64,000 nucleotides of DNA from Alteromonas mediterranea DE (GTDB taxonomy: Bacteria; Pseudomonadota; Gammaproteobacteria; Enterobacterales; Alteromonadaceae): assembly GCF_000020585.3 (NCBI RefSeq), contig NC_011138.3, forward strand, positions 1,767,193 through 1,831,192, read 5' to 3'. This document shows positions 1-9,113 of the stretch, in pieces (within the stretch, counting starts at the first letter, position 1; each line of letters opens with the position of its first letter). Position numbers and translations under genes: made by a program. The notes beneath the pieces were generated by a model. The model worked only from the letters and a program-made list of their open reading frames with translations. It searched no databases and was not told the DNA's origin.

Positions 1-2
1 CT

Positions 3-836
3 ACAGAGAACGATGGTTCCGCAAGCTATATTGGCGGGTACAACCACGAAGCAGCTTTCTCTATGATAATAGTTAGCTTCATATTTGTACTAGGGTTAAC
101 AGAAAGACATGCTATTAGGTTTCGAACCACACTTTTTACGATAGCGGTCTTTCTTCTTATACTCGTTAATTACAGAACTGCTGTGTTAACAATTTTACCC
201 ATTGCTGCAATCTTCTATTACTCGTTAGTAGAACAGCGTTTAAAGCCTTCCCAAAAAGCACCTGTTTTGACCGTGGTTTCAATGTTCCTCATTTTTGTTT
301 TCGTTGCACTTTCTTTTACGATGAGGGAAAGGTTTGCTGACGTCGGAACGTTAGCATCGAATTTAGACCTAATATTTAAAGCGCCTGCTTATTTTACTGA
401 AGCTGAAAAAGACATTATGTCTTCAAGAGTATATTTGTGGAGCCAATATATAGATGCGCTGACAAATTCAGATTTGCTTCAACAATTGCTTGGTTATGGA
501 CCAGAGGCGTGGAACGGTGTTTTTAAGCATTACGCACATAACACTTATGTTTCTTACTTTTATGAATATGGATACATAGGGCTGTTCTCGTTTCTTTTCC
601 TATGCTCGTATTCTTTGATTATTACCGCTGGTGTAAAAGACAAACGCTTGTCAAAAATCTTACCACTATCTTTAATTGGCTTTTTAACAATGAATTTAGC
701 AACAATGCCACTATGGAATATAGAAGGACTAATATTCTTCGCAATTTTGATAGGCGTTTCTTTAGGTAATACTGCCCCAGCAAGAGCGCGGTATAGTTTT
801 AGAAACCAATTAGCACTATTAACTACAACGGATTAG
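3..836 (+). CDS. O-antigen ligase/polymerase-type membrane protein (5' end outside window)
   Basis: The reading frame is open from base 3, so the first ATG at 63 is internal and the gene starts before the window. The visible part is a hydrophobic multi-pass protein. It carries the motif HNTYVSYFYEYGYIG at about residue 160 counted from that ATG. This matches the H-N-x-x-(10)-G signature of the Wzy_C/O-antigen ligase family, whose members polymerise or ligate undecaprenyl-linked repeat units in the inner membrane. A glycosyltransferase starts 4 nt after its stop, so it heads a polysaccharide operon. Polymerase and ligase cannot be told apart from this fragment. Confidence 0.75.
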   Translation, partial: TENDGSASYIGGYNHEAAFSMIIVSFIFVLGLTERHAIRFRTTLFTIAVFLLILVNYRTAVLTILPIAAIFYYSLVEQRLKPSQKAPVLTVVSMFLIFVFVALSFTMRERFADVGTLASNLDLIFKAPAYFTEAEKDIMSSRVYLWSQYIDALTNSDLLQQLLGYGPEAWNGVFKHYAHNTYVSYFYEYGYIGLFSFLFLCSYSLIITAGVKDKRLSKILPLSLIGFLTMNLATMPLWNIEGLIFFAILIGVSLGNTAPARARYSFRNQLALLTTTD

Positions 837-840
837 TTTT

Positions 841-1938
841 ATGAAGATTTGCGCAATAGGTCTACGCGGTATTCCAGATGTTATGGGAGGGATAGAGTCT
901 CATTGCCAACAGCTTTACCCTAAAATGGTAAGGCAAGGTGCAGAAGTTACGGTTCTGGCGCGCTCGCCGTATGTAAGTCAGAAGCGATATGAATATGAAG
1001 GTGTGGAAGTTATTAGTGTTTGGGCACTAAGGCACAAATTGCTAGAAACCTTCTTGCATACCTTTATCGCTATTATTTATGCCAGACTTTTTGTAAAACC
1101 AGATATTGTGCATTTGCATGCTATAGGACCGGCACTATTTACGCCGTTAGCTCGAGTACTTGGTATGAAGGTAATGGTTACTCACCATGGGGCAGACTAC
1201 GACAGGCAAAAGTGGAGTCCTTTCGCCAAAAAGGTACTAAAGTTTGGCGAAAAAATGGGGATCACCTACGGAAATAGAGTGTTAGTAGTGGGGCGAAGCT
1301 TAAGTGAATTGGTTAAACATAGCTTCCCCAAACATTCAGATAAAATTAGCTTTGTTCCCAATGGTATGTTGCCTACACTTACAGGAAAAATAACGCCCGA
1401 CTATCTACCAAAAGATTTAGGTATCAGCGCGAATAGTTATATTTTAACTGTTGGTAGGTTAGTTCCCGAAAAGGGTTTTCACGACCTTGTAGAAGCTTAT
1501 AAACAATCTAACGTTTCACCAAAATTAGTAATTGTTGGTGATGCAGATCATGAAGATGACTATTCGAAAAGTTTAAAACGTTTTGCAAGTGCAAGCATTA
1601 TATTTGCCGGCAGGCGCTCAGGAAACGAATTGAAAGCATTATATCAGCATGCTTCCGTTTTTGTTTTACCTTCGTACCATGAAGGTCTTCCAATTGTAGC
1701 GTTAGAGGCGATAAGTGCTGGTAGTAAAGTGTTATTGAGCGATATTTCACCCAATATTGATATAGAAGCACCTGCCGATAGCTATTTCAAAGTGGGTAAT
1801 GTTGAAGAGCTTTCTGTTAAATTATCTACCTTATCGAGTCTAAACCTAAGTCTTGATAGAGAGGAATTTTTAAAAAAGTATGACTGGGAAAGTATAGCCA
1901 CAACAACCTTCGGTCATGCTAAAAGTTTGGTATCATAG
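841..1938 (+). CDS. Glycosyltransferase family 4
   Basis: This 365-residue protein has the two-Rossmann GT-B layout. The N-terminal glycine-rich acceptor side reads GLRGIPDVMGGIE. The donor-side core begins with ILTVGRLVPEKGFHDL at about residue 200. The E-x7-E region reads SYHEGLPIVALEAISAG at about residue 280. Known GT4 enzymes transfer a nucleotide-activated sugar to a lipid-linked glycan with retention, at the cytoplasmic face of the membrane. It starts 4 nt after the upstream polymerase/ligase and is surely co-transcribed with it. The sugar donor and linkage cannot be read from the sequence. Confidence 0.85.
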   Translation: MKICAIGLRGIPDVMGGIESHCQQLYPKMVRQGAEVTVLARSPYVSQKRYEYEGVEVISVWALRHKLLETFLHTFIAIIYARLFVKPDIVHLHAIGPALFTPLARVLGMKVMVTHHGADYDRQKWSPFAKKVLKFGEKMGITYGNRVLVVGRSLSELVKHSFPKHSDKISFVPNGMLPTLTGKITPDYLPKDLGISANSYILTVGRLVPEKGFHDLVEAYKQSNVSPKLVIVGDADHEDDYSKSLKRFASASIIFAGRRSGNELKALYQHASVFVLPSYHEGLPIVALEAISAGSKVLLSDISPNIDIEAPADSYFKVGNVEELSVKLSTLSSLNLSLDREEFLKKYDWESIATTTFGHAKSLVS

Positions 1939-1982
1939 CTTGAGCTAATATGTTTATTCCATGGTGTTAGAAGGGGATCTAT

Positions 1983-2843
1983 TTGGACATTTCAGTTGTA
2001 ATCACTACGTGTAATCGACCGGCTTTCTTAAAGGAAGCGTTAGAAGGTATAGCAGCGCAAACATATAAACCAAAAGAAGTCATTGTCGTCAATGACTGCT
2101 CTGAAATTTCATACGAATCTGCTTTAGATGCTATTAAAAAAGTAAATGGAAAACACATACTTTTGAAAGAGAGAAGCGGGGCTAATAGAGCTAGAAACAT
2201 TGGTATTGAAGAATGTTCTGGTGAAATTATAGCTTTTTTAGATGACGATGACATTTGGCTACCAAATTACCTAAGCGAAATTTCGGAGCAATACCAAAGC
2301 GGAGCCGTTGCAGTGGTTACTGGTTTTAAGCAGATGGGAAAAGAAAATGTTGTTGTTATTAACAGTGATGTAGAAGTAACGAAAACTTCACTGTTACGTG
2401 GAAATACATATTGTGGAATGTCTGGTTTTAGTTGCCGCAGGGAAATTTTAGAGCAGCTGCGATTCGATGAAACTCTACCCAACGGGCAAGACTGGGATAT
2501 GTTTGTGAGGCTATTAACGAGAGAAATGGATTTTAGAAACATTCCAAAGGCACTGTTTTTATATCGCTTTCAAAATGAAGATGGGATTGGAGCCAAAGTA
2601 CGTAGATTAGCCCCTAAAGATATTTACCCGAGACTAGCTTCTGCATACAAGCACAAGGAGTTTTTAGAGGATTACTGGTTTAAAAAGCGTGTAAGTGAGC
2701 AAGTACTCTTTTCGCTAAAACACAAGAAAAACAAAAAAGATTGGATTCTTTTATCGATAAGGCTTGCTGGTTTTAAGGCCACGGTAAACTTTTTCTTTAG
2801 AGCTTTGCGCAGAAAAGTATTGAAAAAACCTATGTCTATTTAA
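1983..2843 (+). CDS. Glycosyltransferase family 2
   Basis: This is a GT-A fold inverting glycosyltransferase of 286 residues. It opens with the classical SVVITTCNRPAFLKEAL strand and has the metal-binding DDDD stretch in IAFLDDDDIW at about residue 85. Further on is a GQDWD acceptor-side motif. The frame starts at TTG 1983, preceded by a good ribosome-binding sequence (AAGGGGA at about 1972), so the unusual start is plausible. It is a clear paralogue of the IS-split GT2 at 13085-16344, sharing the GMSG and QDWD-FVR blocks. The substrate is unknown. Confidence 0.85.
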   Translation: MDISVVITTCNRPAFLKEALEGIAAQTYKPKEVIVVNDCSEISYESALDAIKKVNGKHILLKERSGANRARNIGIEECSGEIIAFLDDDDIWLPNYLSEISEQYQSGAVAVVTGFKQMGKENVVVINSDVEVTKTSLLRGNTYCGMSGFSCRREILEQLRFDETLPNGQDWDMFVRLLTREMDFRNIPKALFLYRFQNEDGIGAKVRRLAPKDIYPRLASAYKHKEFLEDYWFKKRVSEQVLFSLKHKKNKKDWILLSIRLAGFKATVNFFFRALRRKVLKKPMSI

Positions 2844-3205
2844 GTATATTGAGAGTGTGGAAAAGTTGAGTTTAATTCTGACTGTATTACTAAATGAGTG
2901 CGCTAGTTTTCTAATAATAGAAATAAGAAATTATTTTAAAAATGTTAGTTAAAAATTAATCTCCACCATCCGTTGTCTAGGCTGCATTAGGGGGTGTTGC
3001 GTACTCTAGCTAAAGAACTAATGTTGCATACTATTTGGCTATGTTTTGCTCAGTCTTTGAAAAGTCTCTTTTTCCAAATTTAAAACACTGAACTATGGAC
3101 TATCCTCGATTTATAACGTGGTCTTTCACGTGAAAGTAGCACAAAGCTATCAGTTTAACTCAGAACCCAAGATTAGGGTGAAGATATTATTCAGGTGAGT
3201 ATAAG
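2844..3205. other. Intergenic gap, 362 bp, no gene seen
   Basis: AT-rich spacer between two + strand GT2 genes with no sizeable reading frame and no clear terminator hairpin. The 3' end supplies the ribosome-binding site for the next gene (AGGTGAG about 8 nt before ATG 3206). A promoter for the following genes probably lies here, but I cannot fix its boxes. Confidence 0.6.
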
Positions 3206-4135
3206 ATGAATTTAAACAACAATGTGGGATCAGAATACCCCTTAATCAGTGTAATCGTTCCTGTATACAATGACCTGATTAGGATAGGCCAATGCATTGA
3301 TAGCTTGGTAGCTTTATCGTATCCATCTTCGAATTACGAAATAATCATCGTCGATAACTGCTCTACTGATGGAACTTATGACTACCTATTAGAAAAGCTG
3401 AATCAAGCATACCAACCTAATGTACGACTCATCAAGTGCTCTACACCGGGATCTTATGCCGCAAGAAACGCGGGGCTTAAAATTGCAAAAGGTGACTTTG
3501 TAGCATTTACTGACTCAGATTGCTTAGTTTCAGAGAATTGGCTAACAAATCTGATAGAGGCATGGTATGCGCAAAGTGGTGAGGTCATCATCGCCGGAAA
3601 AGTCGAATTTTTTTCCGATAGGGATAAGTTAACAGAACAAAGCTCTCTTGACTTCGAAAACATATTTTCGATGAAACAAGATGAAAATGCGAAAAAAGGA
3701 AAATGTATAACAGCTAACCTTTTTTGCTCAAAAGAGCTACTCGACAAGTTTACAGGGTTTGATGAGCGCTTGAAATCTGGAGGAGATGTCGAATTCAGTC
3801 AGCGAGTAGTTCGAGCTGGTGGGAGAGTGGTCTATTGTGAAAACGCTGAAGTACTTCATCCCTCTCGAAATAGGAATGAACTTTTGGTCAAGCGTAAGCG
3901 TGTTGTTGGCGGAACATGGGACGCAGAGCTATCAGCAGGGGGAATTAAGCGCAAGCTCAGGTTTTTTATTGGCCTAGTGAAAATGTTTATAGGCAGAACA
4001 AAGAAAACACTTCTCTTACCGAGTATGTCTTTGACCCGTAAATCTAAGTTGGTTTGGCTGTTGCTTTTAATTTTTTATACAAGTCTGTCGGAGCTTATTA
4101 AATTACAGCTAGGCAAAGAAACGAATCGAGTCTAG
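3206..4135 (+). CDS. Glycosyltransferase family 2 with C-terminal membrane segment
   Basis: 309 residues. The GT-A domain starts at about residue 13 (LISVIVPVYNDLIRIGQCID). The nucleotide-binding VDNCSTDGT follows, and the metal-binding TDSD sits at about residue 107 in FVAFTDSDCLVSENW. GDVEFSQRVVRAGG at about 190-205 matches the usual acceptor-side ED/DVEF motif. A hydrophobic helix near residues 275-295 (LVWLLLLIFYTSLSEL) could anchor it to the inner membrane. It is followed after 68 nt by the flippase gene, so it belongs to the same polysaccharide assembly unit. The donor sugar is unknown. Confidence 0.85.
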   Translation: MNLNNNVGSEYPLISVIVPVYNDLIRIGQCIDSLVALSYPSSNYEIIIVDNCSTDGTYDYLLEKLNQAYQPNVRLIKCSTPGSYAARNAGLKIAKGDFVAFTDSDCLVSENWLTNLIEAWYAQSGEVIIAGKVEFFSDRDKLTEQSSLDFENIFSMKQDENAKKGKCITANLFCSKELLDKFTGFDERLKSGGDVEFSQRVVRAGGRVVYCENAEVLHPSRNRNELLVKRKRVVGGTWDAELSAGGIKRKLRFFIGLVKMFIGRTKKTLLLPSMSLTRKSKLVWLLLLIFYTSLSELIKLQLGKETNRV

Positions 4136-4203
4136 TTTCTTTCCCGTCCGATTTAAAAGGACCTTTTAGATTTCTAAATATTTATTATGGATTTTATAAA
4201 TTA

Positions 4204-5670
4204 ATGTCTATTAAGAAAAAAGCTACGAGAGGTAGCATATGGATATCATTAACGCGCACTGGTATTAACATAACTGATTTTTTAGTCTATGCGTATCTGG
4301 CCAGAATTCTTTCATTAGAAGAGTTTGGCCTAGCAGGCTTTTGCTTTCTTTTTGTTGAGTTCGCTAACACGCTTGTGAATGCAGGAGTTAATCAAAATCT
4401 TGTTCAGAGAGATCAGTGGGAAACAAAGTATGCTGCGAGCACAATGACTTTTGTATTTTTTATGGGGTTGTTTGTCTCTAGCGCTTTAGTTGGAATTGGT
4501 GCGCCTTTAGCGTATTACTCGTATTCAGAGTTAGCAGCTTATGTTGTTGCTAGTTTAGCTCCTATCACCTTGATTACAAGTTTGCAGGTTGTTGTTACAG
4601 GAAAACTATTAAGAGAGTTCAAAAATAGAGAAATGGGCTTGGCTAAGCTCTTTGCTTCAATTTTGTCCGCTATAATGATTATAGTTTTAGCTGAACTAGG
4701 CTATGGGATATGGGCTTTAATATCAGGTAAATTGGCTAACAATGCTTTACAGTATGTCTTTTTACTTTATGTTTCAAAATACAAGCCTTCTTTTAATATT
4801 GACAAAAAAGACTTTAAAGAACTTATCACGTTTTGTCTTCCTTTATTTTGGATGGTTGTACTAAGGTTTTTAGGTAAAAAGGCGAGTAACCTCTTAACTG
4901 GTTTTGTATTAGGGCCGGCAAGCTTTGCCCTCCTTGCAGCTGCGCATAAAGGAGAAGATGTTATCAATCAAGTTACTACAAGCTCGATTAACTCAATGAT
5001 TGTGCCAAGCTTTTCAAGAGTCGGAAGTGAATCAGATGTAGGTAGTTTGTTTATAAGATTAGTCACAATAGCTTCAACGATTATCACTCCTATTTTTATG
5101 GGATTAGCAGCAATCGCAGACCCTTTCGTTGAGATAGCCTTTGGCGAAAAGTTTGGGCAAAGTGCAATTTACATGACAATATCCGCTTTTAGTATATTCC
5201 CTCTTGTAGTAGCAAACTTTTTACCAAATCTATTAATATCCCAAGCTAAAACAAAGGATGCATTCAATATAGTTTTAATCAATATATTCTGCAATATACT
5301 CATAGCTAGCTGTACTATTTGGTTTGGTATTACTGTGATGCTTTATAGTATTGTGATAGGAAACTTTCTAGCAACACCAGTAAGGCTGGCTATCGTTAGG
5401 CGTCACATTTATATAGATACAAAAAAGTTGTTTTTATCGTTAAGTCCGTCATTCATCAGTGCTTTAGGAATGTTTACTGTAGTGACTTTACTGAAGTCCA
5501 GCTTCGAAGATTATTTCGAACTGCAACTATTAACGTTATTTGCATGTATCCTTGTAGGTATCATAGCGTACGTATCAATATCGTTTTTGTTTTTCTATAA
5601 GCATACAGTTCGACAACTGAAAGAATTACAGTCAATGTTGTTCAAAGAAAAATTAAAAAAGACAGTTTGA
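4204..5670 (+). CDS. Wzx-type polysaccharide flippase (MOP superfamily)
   Basis: 488 residues with about 12-14 hydrophobic segments. The start MSIKKKATRGSIWISLTRTG followed by YAYLARILSLEEFGLAGF is typical of the Polysacc_synt/MVF-like flippases related to WzxC. Such proteins move undecaprenyl-pyrophosphate-linked repeat units from the cytoplasmic to the periplasmic leaflet. Together with the upstream polymerase/ligase-type protein and transferases it indicates a Wzx/Wzy-type pathway. It is the last gene of the + strand block and ends before a hairpin terminator. The gene symbol is withheld because wzx is a functional label here, not a recognised orthologue. Confidence 0.85.
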   Translation: MSIKKKATRGSIWISLTRTGINITDFLVYAYLARILSLEEFGLAGFCFLFVEFANTLVNAGVNQNLVQRDQWETKYAASTMTFVFFMGLFVSSALVGIGAPLAYYSYSELAAYVVASLAPITLITSLQVVVTGKLLREFKNREMGLAKLFASILSAIMIIVLAELGYGIWALISGKLANNALQYVFLLYVSKYKPSFNIDKKDFKELITFCLPLFWMVVLRFLGKKASNLLTGFVLGPASFALLAAAHKGEDVINQVTTSSINSMIVPSFSRVGSESDVGSLFIRLVTIASTIITPIFMGLAAIADPFVEIAFGEKFGQSAIYMTISAFSIFPLVVANFLPNLLISQAKTKDAFNIVLINIFCNILIASCTIWFGITVMLYSIVIGNFLATPVRLAIVRRHIYIDTKKLFLSLSPSFISALGMFTVVTLLKSSFEDYFELQLLTLFACILVGIIAYVSISFLFFYKHTVRQLKELQSMLFKEKLKKTV

Positions 5671-5768
5671 TTAACAGGTCTGAATGAGCAAGTTTTAACT
5701 TTCGCTAATTAAAATTAGTAATGATTTATAACTACGCTAAAGTTAAATTTTCAATGAATTATTAGTTC

Positions 5769-5810
5769 AAGCTGACAGCTACTAAACAATAACTGTCAGC
5801 TTAGAATTTT
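5769..5810. terminator. Bidirectional hairpin terminator
   Basis: A perfect 10-bp inverted repeat (AAGCTGACAG at 5769-5778, CTGTCAGCTT at 5793-5802) with a 14-nt loop is followed by a T-rich stretch. It sits between the convergent flippase (+) and GT4 (-) genes. Confidence 0.75.
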
Positions 5811-5822
5811 TCAGGAAAAAGG

Positions 5823-7082
5823 TTATAAAAGTGTATATAGCTCTTTAGATAACTTTGTCGAATTGAAGTCTGACACGACTTTTTTTCTAGCATTGTCTTT
5901 GATAGTGTGAATTTCATCCGACAATGCTGCTCTTTTTACCGCATTTGCTATACTGATAGCGTCCTTTTCAGGCACTAGAAAGCCGGATTGCCCATCAGTT
6001 ATTAGTTCGGGGATACCACTATGTATAGTACTTATTACGGTTAGCCCACTAGCCATTGCTTCCATTAGAGCCACTGGAACACCTTCCATATCGCCAACGC
6101 TGTCTGTTATTGAAGGTAATAGGAATATATCTGAGGCGTCTAATATTTTTTTTACAAAATCAGGTGGTTGTGGACCGTAAAAGGTTATTTTTTCATTAAC
6201 ACCTAACTCAACCGCTAAACTTTTTAAGTTTGACTCTAGTTCACCACCGCCTACTAGAGTTAAGTGAAAGCGATCATCCAAATGAGCCATCGCTTTTATA
6301 GCATATTTTAAACCCTTTTTTTCAGTCGCACGAGCTACGCTAACTATTCTTACATTTTCGCTCATAGCTTTATTCTTGAAATCGAAGGTGTTGATATCTA
6401 CGCCCATACGTAGCACCCTAATTGCATCACTATTTGCGCCCCAACTTTCAAGTCGATTCTTCCAGAAATAACTAATCGGAAGCAACCTGCTAGAGCGCGA
6501 TAATTCAACGTATTTTGTTTTCCAGAAAGAGACGTTTTCATACTCGCTTATTTCATAGCCGTGAAAAATGGTGTTCAGGCTTCCCTTCAGCATTCCCGAG
6601 GATATGAGTTTTTGTGCAACTACGCCATTGTTGCCAAAGTGCGCGATTATACTATCTGCTTCGAATGTTTTATTACGGTTAACCCACATTGTCATTGCTA
6701 CTTCGTATGCCAAAACTACTTTACCGTTTGACTTGGCATATCTCGCAAAGTCGGCAACAGGTTTCAGCGACGTATATTTGTACTGAACAAACAAATCAAA
6801 CAGTTGTAAGAAAAGTAGTTTGAACGGCCTTTTTACCTTGCGAGTATTGGCTGGGGATATAAATTCAGTGCGCTTTAACAAGTTATGCTTTTCTAGAGAT
6901 TTTAAAGCTATATCCTGTTTTTCTTCATAGAAAGCCAAAATTTTCACATCAACGCCTTGATCAATAAGTCCGTTGATTTGATCTATAACAAAGGTTTGTG
7001 ATAACACCGGAAACCTTTTTACAAAAAATATCACTTTTTTCAAATTAAATTCCTTAAAATCTGGCATGAACAAGATGTCCAT
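5823..7082 (-). CDS. Glycosyltransferase family 4 (WcaL/AmsK-like)
   Basis: 419 residues of GT-B fold. The N-terminal core IFFVKRFPVLSQTFVIDQI resembles the colanic-acid/amylovoran transferases WcaL and AmsK. The donor half shows SVARATEKKGLKYAIKAM at about residue 245 and the motif DMEGVPVALMEAMASGLTVI at about 330. The tract before KKVIFF is about 14 residues longer than in typical relatives, so the true start may be the internal Met at residue 6. It is transcribed towards the + strand block and ends at the shared terminator. By family knowledge it adds a sugar to a growing lipid-linked repeat unit. Confidence 0.82.
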   Translation of the reverse strand: MDILFMPDFKEFNLKKVIFFVKRFPVLSQTFVIDQINGLIDQGVDVKILAFYEEKQDIALKSLEKHNLLKRTEFISPANTRKVKRPFKLLFLQLFDLFVQYKYTSLKPVADFARYAKSNGKVVLAYEVAMTMWVNRNKTFEADSIIAHFGNNGVVAQKLISSGMLKGSLNTIFHGYEISEYENVSFWKTKYVELSRSSRLLPISYFWKNRLESWGANSDAIRVLRMGVDINTFDFKNKAMSENVRIVSVARATEKKGLKYAIKAMAHLDDRFHLTLVGGGELESNLKSLAVELGVNEKITFYGPQPPDFVKKILDASDIFLLPSITDSVGDMEGVPVALMEAMASGLTVISTIHSGIPELITDGQSGFLVPEKDAISIANAVKRAALSDEIHTIKDNARKKVVSDFNSTKLSKELYTLL

Positions 7083-7288
7083 GTCCCTTGAAGCCTTAAT
7101 TTCACCATCGTTTATTCGAGAGTCGGCTTAAAATAAACTATTTTATTTAATCGCTATACATAGATACTTGTGAAGTGATAAGTATAAATAATTTTATTCT
7201 AAGATTTGAAGTTAACCCATCGAAGAATATCTTGGCAAATTTGTTAAAGAAAAAGATGCTTTAGCGGTGCTCCAATCTGAGTAAACGG

Positions 7289-8035
7289 CTATTTCGAACT
7301 GTATGGATAGATCTGCGATTTAACCGCTCTTTTTAGTTCCTTCTTAAAGATTTTTGAATTATATTTGATGTCATATAGTTTCATCCTGAACTTGGATGAA
7401 TCGACTTTCAAAGATGAGATGTCGCTTGAATAATTAAATTGTTCAAAATCTTGTTCGTATGATTCTAAGACCATATCAATAGCAGTTTGTGACCATTGAA
7501 CTTCCTTTTTATCACCTACCTTTTTAGGCTCAACTTTTAAATCTCCAAGTATACCTATACGGTTACTGACCCGGTCGAGTATGCTCTGAATGCCGTCTTC
7601 AAATTTAAATACTTCGACATCATTATCTACAAAGTATGATTGGGGGCGTAAGTGATTGTCCAATATTTCAGGAGTATTTTTGTACTTTTTTAGGTTATGA
7701 ACTACCCATGGAGAGAAAAGTGATCCAGCATTTTGACCCAATTGAATACTCCCTAATTTAATTCTATAGAAAAATTCGCTAACGATTCTATCGAACGGAT
7801 TTCGGACCACTGCAAACTTATAATTAAACGGTCTATTAAGGGTCTTAGTTAGCTCCGTTAGCGTGTGATAGCCCAGATGTTGAGGGGTAACAAGCATATC
7901 TTCAAGCTTCTTTTGAGAGAAAAGTATTTGCTGATATTTGCCAGTTTCATTCAACCACGATTCAATTGTCGTTCCGGCTGTTTTTGGAATGTGTAAAAAG
8001 GTTATGGCTTGCTCGTTGTTTAAATATAAAGGCAT
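7289..8035 (-). CDS. Sulfotransferase family protein
   Basis: 248 residues. The PAPS-binding P-loop motif FLHIPKTAGTTIESWL is at residues 13-28, and the 3'-phosphate-binding segment VVRNPFDRIVSEF is at about residues 76-88. This is the organisation of the Sulfotransfer_2 family, which transfers sulfate from PAPS to hydroxyl groups of glycans. In a polysaccharide cluster of a marine bacterium it suggests the product is sulfated. No PAPS-synthesis genes lie in the window. An inactive or differently directed homologue cannot be excluded. Confidence 0.8.
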   Translation of the reverse strand: MPLYLNNEQAITFLHIPKTAGTTIESWLNETGKYQQILFSQKKLEDMLVTPQHLGYHTLTELTKTLNRPFNYKFAVVRNPFDRIVSEFFYRIKLGSIQLGQNAGSLFSPWVVHNLKKYKNTPEILDNHLRPQSYFVDNDVEVFKFEDGIQSILDRVSNRIGILGDLKVEPKKVGDKKEVQWSQTAIDMVLESYEQDFEQFNYSSDISSLKVDSSKFRMKLYDIKYNSKIFKKELKRAVKSQIYPYSSK

Positions 8036-8142
8036 AACAAAACCTATATTCTATGTGTTTATGGCGGAGTTAACATGAGCTTAGCAGCGTCACTAGATGT
8101 TATCTCAATTTGTTGATGGTGAATTGTTCCGTATTAGCAATG

Positions 8143-8178
8143 CAAAAAAAAGGCCCTTTTATTAAAAGGGCCCTTTTT
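8143..8178. terminator. Bidirectional A/T-flanked hairpin terminator
   Basis: An A-tract and a GGCCC arm (8143-8160) face AAAAGGGCCC plus a T-tract (8164-8178), forming a strong stem with one bulge. It lies just beyond the 3' end (8202) of the minus-strand PEP-CTERM-like gene, where it would terminate that transcript. Confidence 0.85.
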
Positions 8179-8201
8179 TAAATGATGAATTTCTATTGAA
8201 T

Positions 8202-8903
8202 TCAGCTTCTTTTACGAAAAAGAAGAATAGCTAAAGAAGTCATAAGAATAAAAATACTGCCCGGAGCAGAAACGCTTACTAAAGATGAACCGTTTGTCGT
8301 ACCCGTCAGAACTAGATTGTCGAAACCAGCGTTGTTACCACCGCCATCACCAAAGGCAGTGAAACGTAAGATATAGTCATCTCCGCCAAGTAGCGAAACG
8401 TTGCTTAGATCAAATTCAATTGGCTTTGTTGCAACGAAGCCAGAGTTGTTATTATCGCCTTCGAATACATCTACAGTGCTCGAAAACAATGAATTAGCGC
8501 CTTCAAAAATGTCAAGAGACAAGCTGAAGTCACGCTGGAAGGATTGAAAGACACCACCGTTGTTGAAAATAGATGCATCTAACGTAAGAGCATCCAGGTC
8601 GATACTGCTTACAAGGAAACTTGTAGTAAGTAAAACATCAACGAACCAAGTTCCTTCATTGTGGATGTTGTAATCTACGGCAAACAAATTGTCGTAGTTG
8701 TCGAATAGATCTAAAGAAGAAAAACTAGTTGTTTGAGGGTCAAGTGTGTTTGTCACTTCAACGCTGTTCTCTGTCCAAGAAATGTTTGAAGGGTCACCTG
8801 ATGTACCTGTAAAATCAGATGCCAAAATTATTTCTGCATTCGCAGATAAAGCAGAAGATAGTGCCGCTACTGCTAAAGTCGCTTTGATTAACTTTTTAAA
8901 CAC
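8202..8903 (-). CDS. Secreted protein with PEP-CTERM-like C-terminal anchor
   Basis: 233 residues. The N-terminus is a signal peptide (MFKKLIKATLAVAALSSALSANA). The middle is rich in Asn, Asp, Phe and Gly, like extracellular beta-sandwich proteins. The C-terminus is VSAPGSIFILMTSLAILLFRKRS: a Pro-Gly motif, a hydrophobic helix and a basic tail. That tripartite tail is the hallmark of PEP-CTERM sorting signals processed by exosortase, a system linked in known genomes to exopolysaccharide loci. The start is GTG 8903 with GGAG just upstream. The motif deviates from the strict V-P-E-P form, and no exosortase is in the window. Confidence 0.7.
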   Translation of the reverse strand: MFKKLIKATLAVAALSSALSANAEIILASDFTGTSGDPSNISWTENSVEVTNTLDPQTTSFSSLDLFDNYDNLFAVDYNIHNEGTWFVDVLLTTSFLVSSIDLDALTLDASIFNNGGVFQSFQRDFSLSLDIFEGANSLFSSTVDVFEGDNNNSGFVATKPIEFDLSNVSLLGGDDYILRFTAFGDGGGNNAGFDNLVLTGTTNGSSLVSVSAPGSIFILMTSLAILLFRKRS

Positions 8904-9113
8904 GATAACTCCAAAATTATTAGTAAATTTTTATACGTCTATCTTTTTAAAGCAATTGTAGTGCCATTTGATTAAAGTGCTTTAATTACAATGACTTAAG
9001 AATTATGGAACTATAAAGAAGTAATCAAGTGTTTAAAATGTTGACACAGCTGTCATCGTGAGTATATCCGAAGGTATATTACGATGAAGCTACCTACAAA
9101 ACATTAATCGCGA

